A DNA stretch of 64,000 bases, taken from contig JBBEWH010000116.1 in the NCBI GenBank assembly GCA_037414955.1, forward strand, positions 1-64,000, read 5' to 3'. This document shows, piece by piece, positions 35,771 to 46,700 of this stretch (within the stretch, counting starts at the first letter, position 1; each line of letters starts with the position of its first letter). The translations under genes were made by a program, and so were the position numbers. The stretch comes from Phytohabitans sp037414955. GTDB taxonomy: Bacteria > Actinomycetota > Actinomycetes > Mycobacteriales > Micromonosporaceae. Below the pieces are notes generated by a model. It ran no database searches. It saw nothing but the letters and a program-made list of their open reading frames with translations, and was not told where the DNA came from.

Positions 35771-37687
35771 CCGGCTCTGCTGGTCGGGAGTACGGAACAC
35801 GAAGGCCCAGCGCTGCCCGGCGCCGTCGGCGTAGGTCAACGCGGTCGGGTCGGTGGCCGCCACGTCACCGCCCTGCAGCACCGGCATCCAGTCACGCCAG
35901 ACGCCCGAGCCCTGGGTGGTCTCCCCCGTGCTGTAGATCCCGCCGTCGGTACCGCGTGCCAGGATCTCTGTCCGCCCGCTCTGGGGGCTGAGCACCGCGG
36001 CCGGCGAGCCCTCCGTCATCTGGGCGCCTACCGCGGACCAAGCGGCCGACCAGGTCAAGGCCGCGTCCTGCGCCTTGGTGACTACGGTGCCGTCCGCCGC
36101 ACGGGCGAAGATCCGCATCCGGTAACCGGGGTACACCACTACCGCGGGCGAGCCGGTGAGCCCGACACCAGCGAGGTCCGTCCATGCGGAGACGGTTCCC
36201 GCCGGGGACAGCGTCGCGGTGCGTACCGCTCCGGCGGTGTCCACGCCGAACAGTTGCAGACCGTCTCGACCGGCGACCGCGGTGAGGGTGCCCACTAGAC
36301 CGGTGACCCCGAGGCTCCGCCAGGTGCCGTAAGGGCCGGCCACATTGGACTGTGTCAGGTACCAAGCCGCTCCGGCGGAATCTACCGCGAGGGCCACGAT
36401 ATTGCCGGCGTCGTCGGTCTGCCGGGCCACGGTCACCGCGCCGGTCAACTGCCCGCCCTGGTCAATCCAGCCTGTCCAGGTCGCGGCGCCTTGTCCGGTC
36501 TGCGCGCGGGCCCAGACGTCGCCGGAGGCGTGCAGCGCGCTGACCTGAACCCGCTTGTTCGGCTGCTCGACGAGTCCGGGTGGACCGGCGAACGCCTCGC
36601 TTCCGGAGATGACCGTCCACTGTACGGTGTTCGCGTTGCCCGGGTCCGGTTGGCGTCCGTGGACGATCCGGCCGATGTTGTCCACGTACGCGTACTCCAG
36701 GGCGCCGACCAGCGCCCCTGTCACGGGTGAGGCCTGCACGGCAACGGTGCGCGAGTACGCCGGGACCGGCACCGTCGATGCGGCGTCCGGCAGCACCTGC
36801 CAGGCGGGCGCCCATCCGAAGATGCCGTGCCAGGTCCGCTGCTGGAGGGTGCCGTCCGTACCACGGGCGAATACATCGAGGTGGGAACCGCCCCACTTGG
36901 ACACCGCCGGCGCGGTCGCGAACGTGCCTCCAAGGTTCTCCCATCCCGCCCACTGGCCGAAACCGAAGGACTTGTGCGACACGGCGTTGTTGGCGACCCT
37001 CGCGTACACGTCCAGGAACCCGGAGCCGCCGGACTGGACCGCGGGCGCCGAGGTGAGCACACCGCCCAGATTTTCCCAGGCGGACCAGTTCCCGCCGGTG
37101 TACCACCGGTGGTGGAGGGCGTTACCGCCGCCGCGCGCGAAGACGTCTATCCGTCCCTGTGCCCAGGACGCGGCCGTGGGCGACGAGGTGAGCGTGCCGC
37201 CGAGGTTGGTCCACGAGGTCTGCCAGGCGGAGCCGTTGTGCCCCTTGTGATGCAGCGCGTTGGTGGTGCCGCGAACGTAGACATCCAAGTGATTGGGGCC
37301 CCACGAGGTCACCGCCGGCTCGCCGACGATGACACCCCCGAGGTTCGCCCAGCCCGACCAGGTGCCGTTGGCGTACGCCTTGTGCTGCACCGACCCGTCG
37401 GTTCCCCGGGCGAACACGTCGATCCGTCCCGGACCCCAGGAGACGGCCGCCGGGCCGGAGGTGATCGCGCCACCGAGACTCTCCCAGGCCGACCACCGTC
37501 CGTTATAGACCTTGTGTTTGAGCGCGCCGTCGGTCCCCTTGGCGAACAGGTCGATCCGGTCGGTCCCCCAAGACGCGGCCGCGACGGGCACAGTCGGGTC
37601 GATCGGATCACTCACCGCCGCCCGCGCCACGCCGGACATCAGGCTGGCCGCCAGAACCACAGGAAGAAGGAGCAACCGCAGTCTCAT
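35681..37687 (-). CDS. Secreted PLL-lectin-like beta-propeller protein (DUF346 repeats)
   Basis: A 668-residue exported protein. Signal peptide MRLRLLLLPVVLAASLMSGV is followed by six clear repeats of ~46 residues of the form SWG-x-RIDVFARGTDGAL-x-HK-x(4)-W-x-GWENLGG (residues ~30-310). This is the blade pattern of fucose-binding PLL/PHL lectins and DUF346 propellers. The remaining ~350 residues form further divergent propeller-like blades (FARAADGTVVTKAQD, LARGTDGGIYST). The ATG at 37687 has GGAG upstream inside the 24-base gap after the giant RHS gene, so both are made together and exported. It may bind target-cell sugars for the RHS protein or shield the producer. Confidence 0.85.
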   Translation of the reverse strand: MRLRLLLLPVVLAASLMSGVARAAVSDPIDPTVPVAAASWGTDRIDLFAKGTDGALKHKVYNGRWSAWESLGGAITSGPAAVSWGPGRIDVFARGTDGSVQHKAYANGTWSGWANLGGVIVGEPAVTSWGPNHLDVYVRGTTNALHHKGHNGSAWQTSWTNLGGTLTSSPTAASWAQGRIDVFARGGGNALHHRWYTGGNWSAWENLGGVLTSAPAVQSGGSGFLDVYARVANNAVSHKSFGFGQWAGWENLGGTFATAPAVSKWGGSHLDVFARGTDGTLQQRTWHGIFGWAPAWQVLPDAASTVPVPAYSRTVAVQASPVTGALVGALEYAYVDNIGRIVHGRQPDPGNANTVQWTVISGSEAFAGPPGLVEQPNKRVQVSALHASGDVWARAQTGQGAATWTGWIDQGGQLTGAVTVARQTDDAGNIVALAVDSAGAAWYLTQSNVAGPYGTWRSLGVTGLVGTLTAVAGRDGLQLFGVDTAGAVRTATLSPAGTVSAWTDLAGVGLTGSPAVVVYPGYRMRIFARAADGTVVTKAQDAALTWSAAWSAVGAQMTEGSPAAVLSPQSGRTEILARGTDGGIYSTGETTQGSGVWRDWMPVLQGGDVAATDPTALTYADGAGQRWAFVFRTPDQQSRLYTVDTGPGLLAVGGGPRFQAARLPAPPR

Positions 37688-37711
37688 CTCAAGCTCCAAG
37701 TCGGCTAGGAA

Positions 37712-40700
37712 TCAATCTGGTGGAAACAGCCGGGCGAACAACCGGATCAGGGGGTCGGCCAAGCGCCGCAACCTCGAGTGACTGGTGGCCGCTTGGTTGG
37801 AACTGGGATACGGGTCGCGGCCAACGTGAATCGAAGGCCCGTAGGGTGCGTTGGGTTCAAGCTGCTGCGTGTACGCGTGGGTGTCGGTCAGGTCAGCCAA
37901 CGGGCTCACGCCACCATCGCTGTCCACCTCCCACCCCGGGCCCCGGGCGTCGAGGTCCGTGGCGACGCCGTCGCGGTCAACGGCGAATCGCGGAGTGGAT
38001 TCGCAGTTGTGCACCAGCACCGGGGTGCCGGCGACGACCACGAAGTAGGTGTGCAGGCCGTCGACGGTGAGGTTGCGGACGTGGATGTCCCGCTCGGTTC
38101 GCCGCTGTACGGCGGTTACCTGTATGTACGTACCGGCCGCGGTCCGCAGCAGGCTGCCCGGTGAGAGCTCCGTCGCGGTGACCCACGCGTTCAGGTTCGC
38201 CGCCCAGAACGGATGGCCGTCGGTGGCCGTGATCGTGGCGGTCCGCTCACCACTGTCCACTGTGATGTCGGCGAGGCTCTTGGCCCCGTTGCCGGCGATC
38301 GTGTCGGTGACCACGCGGGGTCCGGTCACACCGGTGGTGGGGTCCGTAGCCAGCACCCGGTCGCCCACCCGCACGGCGCCGATCGGTTTGGTGCTGCCGT
38401 CCGCCAGCAGTACGTGGGTTTCCGGGGTGAAGCTGTTGCAGGTACGCGCCCGCCCGCGCACCCGTCCGGCGCCGTGGGTGAGGCCGCCGATGGCCGCACC
38501 GGTCACGCCGGAGCGGACTACGCTGCCGGCGTCGACCTCGCCGGTGCTCAGGTACTGCTCGGTGGCGGTGGACCCGGCCGAGGACAGTCCGCCGGAGACC
38601 ACCGCGGCGGACAGGCTGCTTCCGGTGCCGCCGGTGGCGACGAAAATCGTGCCGCCGACCGCGCCGGCCGCTCCGCCGCGGGCCGCGCAGCCGGCGATGG
38701 ACCTGCCGGGCGGGCAGCTCAGTGCGCTGGTCACCGCGCCGCCAGCGGCGAACCCCGCCACCACGCACCCGGCCGATCCGGCGCCGCCGGTGACCGCCAG
38801 GCAGCCGGCCGTGGTGAGCACGCCCGCCGCGATGCCGGCCACCATCGGCAGGGCGGCACGGGCGAACTCGGAGACCGCCTGCGCCGCGGCGGAGACCTCC
38901 TCGACGACCGCCCCGGCCGCCTGTACCGCCCGCTGGTAGATGACCTGGACCGCGCGGGTGGCGTCGTGGACCACGTCGCGCACGGTGCCGACGACCGCCG
39001 CGGGCAGGTGGGCGACGGTGGAGACCATCGTCCGCATCGCCGAGTAGACCGGTCTGACCGCGGCCGCGATCGCGGGAAGGGGGTTGTGCTGGACCGCCCA
39101 GCGTACGGCGCTGCGTGCCGTTTCGGTGACCCGGTGGGCCGCTGCGATCGCCGCCCGTCGTACGGATTCCGCCCGCTCCCGGGCCCAGCGGGCCGCGCTG
39201 GACACCTGGTCCCCCACCCATCTGACGGCGGAGTACGCGCGCCGGGCGACCCAGCGCACGGCCGAGCTGACCCGGTCGGCCACCCAGCTCACCGCGCTGC
39301 GGGCACGCTGGTAGACCCATCGCGCCGCGCTGGTGAGATTGTGCGCGGCCCACCGTACTCCCGACCAGGCGGTGCGCCCCGCCCACCGCAGGCCGCGCCA
39401 CGCGTGCGAGGCGGCCGACCGCACGCCGTTCCACGCCGTGCGGGCTCCGCTGCGTACCACGTTCGCCGCCCGCCGCACGGTGTGGGTGACCGCGCGAGTG
39501 GCCCGGCGGCACCAGCCGCAGCTCGGCCAGAGGCCGTCCGGGTCGGTGTACGCCAGCGGATCGCCCGCACCGTAGGTGTACGGGTTGGCCAGAATGGACG
39601 GTCCGGTGACGTAGGTGACCGGGTCGCGGGAATCGAATGTGCCAGTGCCCGGGTCGTACCATCGGGCGCCCATGTCGACATGGCCGGTGCCCGGGTCGGT
39701 CCAGTCGCCCTGGAAGCCGAGGTTCGGCCGGGCCTCGCCGTCCTCCGCGGTCACCTCGCCGAACGGGCTGTACGCCCGGGAGTCGTCCACTTCGGTCAGT
39801 GTGGTGTCCGCCGGGTCGAAGCCGGCCACCACATCGTCGTGCTGGTCGGAGATGGTCAGCCGCTGTCGCTGCCCATCGGCCATCGCGAGCAGTTCGTCGG
39901 CGGGGCCACGGGCGTAGGTCTGCGCACCGTCGGAGACGACCTCGTCGCTGAGCCCGGCATAGGAGAAGTCGGCGCCGTTGCGGGATATGAGGCGGCCCAA
40001 CCCGTCGTACGTGTACTCCTCGCCGTCGCCGTTGGCGAGTTGGTCGAAGGCGTCGAACGAGTACCGTTCGGTCAGGCCGGAGCTGCTGCGGGACGCGAGC
40101 GTGCCCCGCGCTGTGTAGGCGTAGGTGTAGTCACCGTCGGACAGCAGCCGGTCCCGGGCGTCGTACGAGGCGGTTTTGCTCCCGTTCCGGATCCGGTTGC
40201 CGGAGTCGTCCCACGCGTACGCGGTGGTGGTGGCGCCGGACGTCCAGGAAGTGAGCCGGCCGGCGTCGTCGTAGGTATAGCTGTGGTCCGCGGCGCCGGC
40301 GGTGCCGGTGGTGGTCTTGCCGACCGTCTTGTCGTCGGTGTTGAACCGGTACTCGATGGAGGCGACCGTGCCGCCGGCGGCGTTGCGCAAGGTGTCCGAG
40401 ACGAGCCTGCCGAAGTCGTCGAACCCGTACGTACGGACCCGTCCCGCTCCATAGTCGACGGTCTTCACCTGACCCGCCGGGTCGTACCCGAGCCGCTGTG
40501 TCGTGCCGGTGAGCCCGTCGACCTCGGTGGCCAAGCGGCCCCGGTCGTAGGTGTAGCGCGAGGTGCCGGCCCGGTCGGTGCGGGTGACCATGTTGCCATC
40601 GGCGTCGTAGTCGAAGCTGGCCGTGCCGGACGGTCCCGTCGCGGTCAGCATCGCACGGCGGTCGTTGTAGCCGTAGCTGTTGACTCCGCCGGGTGCGCTC

Positions 40701-43700
40701 ACCGACGTCGGCCGGCCGGCGAGGTCGTACCCGAACCGGCGCTCGGCGGTGGACGCCTCGGCGCCGCTGCCGGTCTCGACGGTAAGCCGGCCGGCCGCGT
40801 CGTACACGCGCTGGCGCAGCACGCCACCGGGCGCGGCCAGGCGCACTGGGTGCCCGGTGGCGTCGTAGCTGACCGTCCAGGTACGGTCGGCGGCTGCGGG
40901 ATGTGCCACTGTGGACGGCACCACCACCGACTCGGTCAGCCCCAGGCTGTTGTACGTGTAGACCGTGGCGTTGCCCCGGCCGTCCGTGTATCGGGTGCGT
41001 TTGCCAACGGCGTCGTATCCGAATGTGGTGATGATGCTCTTCGCCGCGGAGACCGGTTCGACCTGCCGCACCAGCCGGTCGAGTGCGTCGTGCTCGTAGG
41101 TGGCGGTCACGCCGCGCGCGTCCGTGGTGGAGGCGAGGTTGCCCGCGGCGTCGTAGCCGTAGCGCACCGACCGCAGGGTGGCCCCGGCCGGCGACAGGTC
41201 GAACTCGGCGGCGACCCGGCCGAACCCGTCATAGTCGATCCGCTCGGTGCGGCCGAGACCGTCGCTGGTGCGCACCTTGCGGCCGGCGAAGTCGTAGCCG
41301 TACTGCTGGACGACGCCGGTCGGGTCGGTGACCCGGATCAGTTCCCCGGCCGCGTCGTACGCCATGGTCGACGTCGCTCCGCTCGGTGAACGGCGGGAGG
41401 TGATGTTGCCGGCGTCGTCGTAGGAGTACGTCGTGGTGAAGGTTCCGGCCGTGGGGCGCCGCTCGATCTGCGTCGTCGTCACCGGGCGGTCCAGGTCGTC
41501 GTAGGTCGACTCGGCCCGGGCCCCGGTGGGATCGGTCACCGACAGCAGTTCACCGGTACGGGTGTACGTGTAGCGCCACACCGCCCGGTCGTCGTTGGTG
41601 GCGGCCGGCTGGTCCTTGGTCACCACACGGCCCAGCCGGTCGTACGTGTAGCGGGTCGCGTTGCCGCGCGGGTCGATGATCTCCACCACGTTGCCCAGGC
41701 CGTCGTAGCGCTGCCGGGTCGTCGGAGTCAGCGTCGCCGGGAGGCCGGGTGGCGTATAGGTCGGCGCCGCTGCGGTTACCAGCCGGCCGAGCCGGTCATA
41801 GGTATTGCGGCCAAGCGCGCCCCGCTCGTCCCGGGTGTTCACCGGGTTGCCGAAGGTGTCGTACCCAGCGGTGACCGTCGGCCGGATCGGCTGCGCGGCA
41901 CCGCCGGCCTCCTCCGCGGAGACGACCGGGCCGGTGGTGGCGACCTTCCGGCCGAGTTCGTCGTGGCGGTGCTCGGTGGTGTACGCGGCCGGGTCGGCGC
42001 CGCTGGCGTTGCCTCGCGGATCGGTTGTGGCGATCTGGAGGCCGCGCTGGTCGAACCGGTGCGTCGTGACCAGGGTGGTGGAGCCGGCGCTCACCGTTTC
42101 CTTGGTCATGTTGCCGGACAGGTCGTACTCGTAGGCCACTGTGGACGTCGTGGTGGGCGTCGGCCACGACACGTTGGCGGCGGCGCCGGACCGGCTGCTG
42201 GCGGTGACATTGCCGGCCAGGTCGTAGCTGAAGGTGGTCCGCCGGTTGAGCCCGGCCGGGTCGACCGCCGAAGTGGCCACCTGGCCGGTCCTGGTGATGG
42301 TGCGCTCGGTGACGGTGGTGCCGTTGCCGGCCACCTGCCGGGTGAGGTTGCCGGCGCCGTCGTACGTGTTGGACTCCAGCACATAGTCGCGGGTGCTGCC
42401 GTCCGGGTTACGCAGTCCCTTGAGGGTGACCGTGGCGAGCAGGTCGTCACGGAAGTAGCCGTACTCGATCCGGTGGCCCATGGCGTCGGTGTGCCGGACC
42501 ATCCGCCCGGCGAGGTCGTAGGCGTAGGAGTCGAGCACGATCGGGTCGCCGGTGTCGGGCGTCCCGGGTGGGTCGCCGTTCCAGTCGCGCAACCGGACCT
42601 CGGCGATCGCGTTGCGGGCGGTGTAGGCGTAGCGGTACTCGTTGCCGTTCGCGTCCACCATGACCGTGCGGTTGCCGTACCGGTCATAGTCGTAGCTGGT
42701 GGTGTTGCCCTCGGCGTCGGTCACTTGCGCGACCCGGCCGAAGTCGTCGTAGGTGTAGCTGGTCACCCGTTCCGGGTCGCCGCCGAGCAGGTCTCGCTCG
42801 GTGATCGAGGTCAGGTTTCCGTCGGCGTCGTAGGTCTGCTGGGTCGCCTTCTGGTGCCGGACGCCGCTGACCGCGTCGGTGGTCGCCGGCTCGACGACGC
42901 CGGTGAGCCGGCCCAGCGTGTCGTGGCTGTAAGTGGTGGTGACTCCGCCCGGGAAGCTGTTGGAGATCTCCTTTTCCGACACCTTGCGTCCCAGGGCGTC
43001 ATAGCTGTAGTTGACGACCAGCCCGGACGCCTCGGTCACCGTCGCCAGGTCGCCGTTGGCGTAATAGGCGTACCGGGTGACCGCGCCGCGCGGGTCGGTG
43101 GTGGTGGCGACCAGCGCCGGCGGCATGGCCCCACCGCCCACCGCCGGCTCGGTGCCGGTGGTGTAGGTATGCCGGACGATGCCGCCGTCCGGATTGGTCT
43201 GGGTCAGTAGATCCCCGGTCGCGGTGTAGGTGTACGAGGTGCGGTAGGTGTTGTCGGTGGCACTGGCCGACCGGCCGTCCCGCGACTCGGTCGGCAGGTC
43301 GTTGCGGGGGTCGAACGGGTTGCTGGCGGTCGCTGGGTAGGTGCTGTACTGCGTGAAGCACTGGTTCGCGGTCCGGCACGTGGTGCGGGCCGTCACGTTG
43401 CCCCGGTCGTCGTAGGCGAAGGTGACGGTGTCGCCGTTCTCGTTCGTCACCGCGCTCGTGAAGCCGCGTGAGTCGTAGGAGAAGCTGCGCACGGCGATGC
43501 CGTCCAACGGCTGGCGGCCGAAGATCGGCGCGGTCTGATCACCGGGCGGCGGGACCGTGCAGAAGCGGGGATCACCCGGATCCGGCGTGGTACAGACCTG
43601 GGTGGGTGACGGTGTGGGCGAGGGCGACGGGTGCCCGGGCTGGTCCTCCTCCCGGGTGCCGAGCCCGGTTGGCGTCCCAGATCGCAGTAGCCGCCCGGCC

Positions 43701-46700
43701 AGCGCGTCGTACTCGTATAGGTAGGGTCGGTCCGCCGGGTCGAGCACCTGCACGCTGCGGCGCAGGTCGGTCTCGCCGCCGTAGACCGCGGTCGGCCCGA
43801 TCTTCCAGGTGCCGCCGTTGCTGTCGGTGTACTCCTTCACCCTGTCCAGCGCGGTGTCGTAGCCGACCTCGGCCACCACCCGGCCACTCTGCAGGATCAC
43901 CGCGGTGAGCTGATCGGCGGGCTGGCCGCCGTGGCGATGGTGGGCGGCGACCGCGGCCGGGCCGAGCGGATGGTTGTAGACGGCGACATCGTCGATGGCG
44001 CCGGAGAAGTAGCGCCGTGACGCGGTGCCCCAGCCGGGCCAGGACGCCGCGGCGCCGGCGTACCCGGCGCCGACCTGGTTGAAGGTCAGTGTGCTGTGGT
44101 CGACCGTTCCGGTCAGCGTGCCCACCAGCGCGCCGTCCAGCCAGAGCGTCTGCCGGTCGCCCATCGCGGAGAGGACCACATGGTGCCACTGGTCCCTGGC
44201 GACGACGCCGGAGGTGATCGGGGCGATCGCGCCGGTGCGGAACTGGCCGCGCACCCGGCCGTCGGTACCGACGTACAGCAGCGGTACGCCGGTGCCGGCG
44301 GTGCCGTCCAGCGCGGTGTCCTGGTAGCCGATCAGCGGGCCGCCGGTCTGTGTCGGGGACATCTTGAACCACAGCTCGACCGCAGCGTCCCGGCTCTTCT
44401 TGACCGTGCCCTTGGGCAACTCCAGCACCGACGTGGTCCCATTGAACGTGCCCGCCGTGTTGCCCCCGCCGCCGGCGACCCCGGCCGTGCCCAGGGCTAC
44501 GTTGCGGTAGACCCCGGCGTCCTTGCCCAGGTTCACCGCGACCTCGCTGCCGGCCGCGGTGCCCTCGGCCTCACCCAGCCGCCAGTACGACTGCGGGCCG
44601 CTGTCCAGCACCGCCGTGCGGTAATGCGAACCGGTTGCGTACGTGTAGGTGGTGCAGGCGTTGGTCGGCCCGCACACCTTGGTCAGCAGGTCCCCGGTGT
44701 AGGTGTAGGTCCAGGTCAGCGTATCGGCGCGTACCGAGGTCACGTGCGCACCGGTCCAGGTGAACCGCAGCGATCTGCTGGCTGGGCTGCTCTGGCTGGT
44801 GGCGGCGGTCGCCGTCGCCAACCGGCCGGTACTGGTGTCGTAGGTGAGCACGAGGGACCGCTGCCCGGCGTCCGTGATCTTCGTCAGCCTCCCGGTCGCC
44901 CCGAACTGGTACGACATACCGGCCCGATCGGCGAAGGTGTAGCCGGTGCCGGCGACGGCGAGAGTGGCCGCGCGGCCCTGCGGCGGCGCGAACGTGCCGT
45001 CCGGGTTGCGACCGAAGCGCACCTGCTGACCGTCCGGGTAGGTGACCACGACGTTGCCCGAGCCGTCGTCGTCCGGGGTCAGCCCCATGTCGAACTGGCT
45101 CACCCAACCGGCTCCGAAGGCCAGGTCGCGACGCGGGTCCAGGCTGTTGTAGGTGCGTACCACCCGCAACGCCGGTCCAACCGTGCTGACCGACGCGTCC
45201 ACCGCGGCGGTGGTGTAGTTGCCGACCTGCGGGTCGAACTCCTTGTCCTGCGTGCCGTACGGCGCGGCCGCCAAGTGCCCGGTGATCTCCGGCTGCGGCA
45301 CCGACGTCAGCAGGTTCACCCAGTCGGAGGTGACCGTGTTCGCCCCGTCCTTGACCGTCGCCTGCCATTGGTAGTTCCGGCTCCAGAACAGCCTCGCGGC
45401 CGGCACGGTCCACGCCTGGCTGGTCTGGTCTCCGGAGGAGAGGCAGTTGATCCGCGTACCGGCCGCGGTGTACTCGCAGATCTGGAAACCGAACCGCAGC
45501 GTGCTGGCCGGCGGCGCGTCGATGTCCAGGGCACGCGCCCACAGTTGTGGGGTGAGTGTCTGTGCCTGGTATCCGTTGGGCGGATACAGCTCCTGCAACA
45601 CCGGCGGGATGTCCACCACGACGAGCACGATCCGGGCCGGCGGCACCTGCTGGTCGGTGAAGACGATGCCACCGGTACGGACCATGGTGAAGTCAAGGAA
45701 GTACCGCCCGGGTGGCAGCGGTGCGATAGTGGCTTCCAGCGTCACCCGCGCCCCGCGGGCCAGCGTGCCGGGCAGGTTCGCGGCGCGGCGCTGCGTCACC
45801 AGCCGGTTGGTCGCCGTGTTGAACGCCCGGTACGCCAGGTAGTAGGCGTCGGGAGCCCACGCCTCGGCACCCCGGTTGGTGACCGTCACCTTCACCTTTC
45901 CCGCCTGGTTCTGCAGCACCGGCGGGTTCGGCACGGGGTTCGGGATCGCATAGTCCGCGTTGTACGGGCTGTGCGTCACGTAGAGCGTCGGCGGGTTGGC
46001 CGTCGCGGGCCCCGCGATCCGCTTCCACGCCAACGGATCGGTCGTCGACGCGCGCAGCGACAGCCCGTTGTTCGCCGCCCCGTTCACCCAGCCCTGCACC
46101 ACGTCTCGGCCACCACGGCCAAGGTCCAGCAGCGCCCGATCGGCCGGGCACGCCGACCGGGACTGGCCCAGCGCGATATAGCCGTACGCGAACGACTTGG
46201 CGGCCAGCGCGCCACCCACCGCCGGGCCGGGATAGGACCAGCCGCCACCGGCGCTCCACGCCTGGGTCACCGGATGCACGGTCAGCGGCCGCGGGCTACA
46301 GGACGGCGCATCATAGCCCACAATGGACAGCTGAGCGCCGTAGATGGTGTGGAGCCGCAGCCGGTCGACCAGGCCGGCGAACTTCACATAGGACGCCGCG
46401 GCGCCGCCGACATTGCCCACCAGCAGCTCCGAGCCGCCAGCGCTGGACGCGCCACCGCGCACCACCATGCTGCTGTCCGCGGCCCCCGGGGCGACCGAGG
46501 CGGCGGAGAACGCGGTGGTCCGAGTGCCGTCGGCGTTCGCGTACGTGCGCACGTTCGCGTCCCGGCCATCGGGCAACTCGACGCTCGTCCGCGCGTCGAA
46601 CCCGCGACGCGGCGCCATCGCCGGCGGCTCAGCGAGATCGGCGCGGTTCCGCGGCGGCGCCGGCACCACGGGCTCGGCCCGCAGCGGATACCGCTGGCGC

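Noticed and set aside
38213..41389. 1058-codon open frame on the plus strand opposite the giant RHS gene
   Set aside because: Its translation is Gly/Arg/Val-rich low-complexity sequence that mirrors RHS codon bias; no ribosome site or domain. It is a high-GC antisense shadow.
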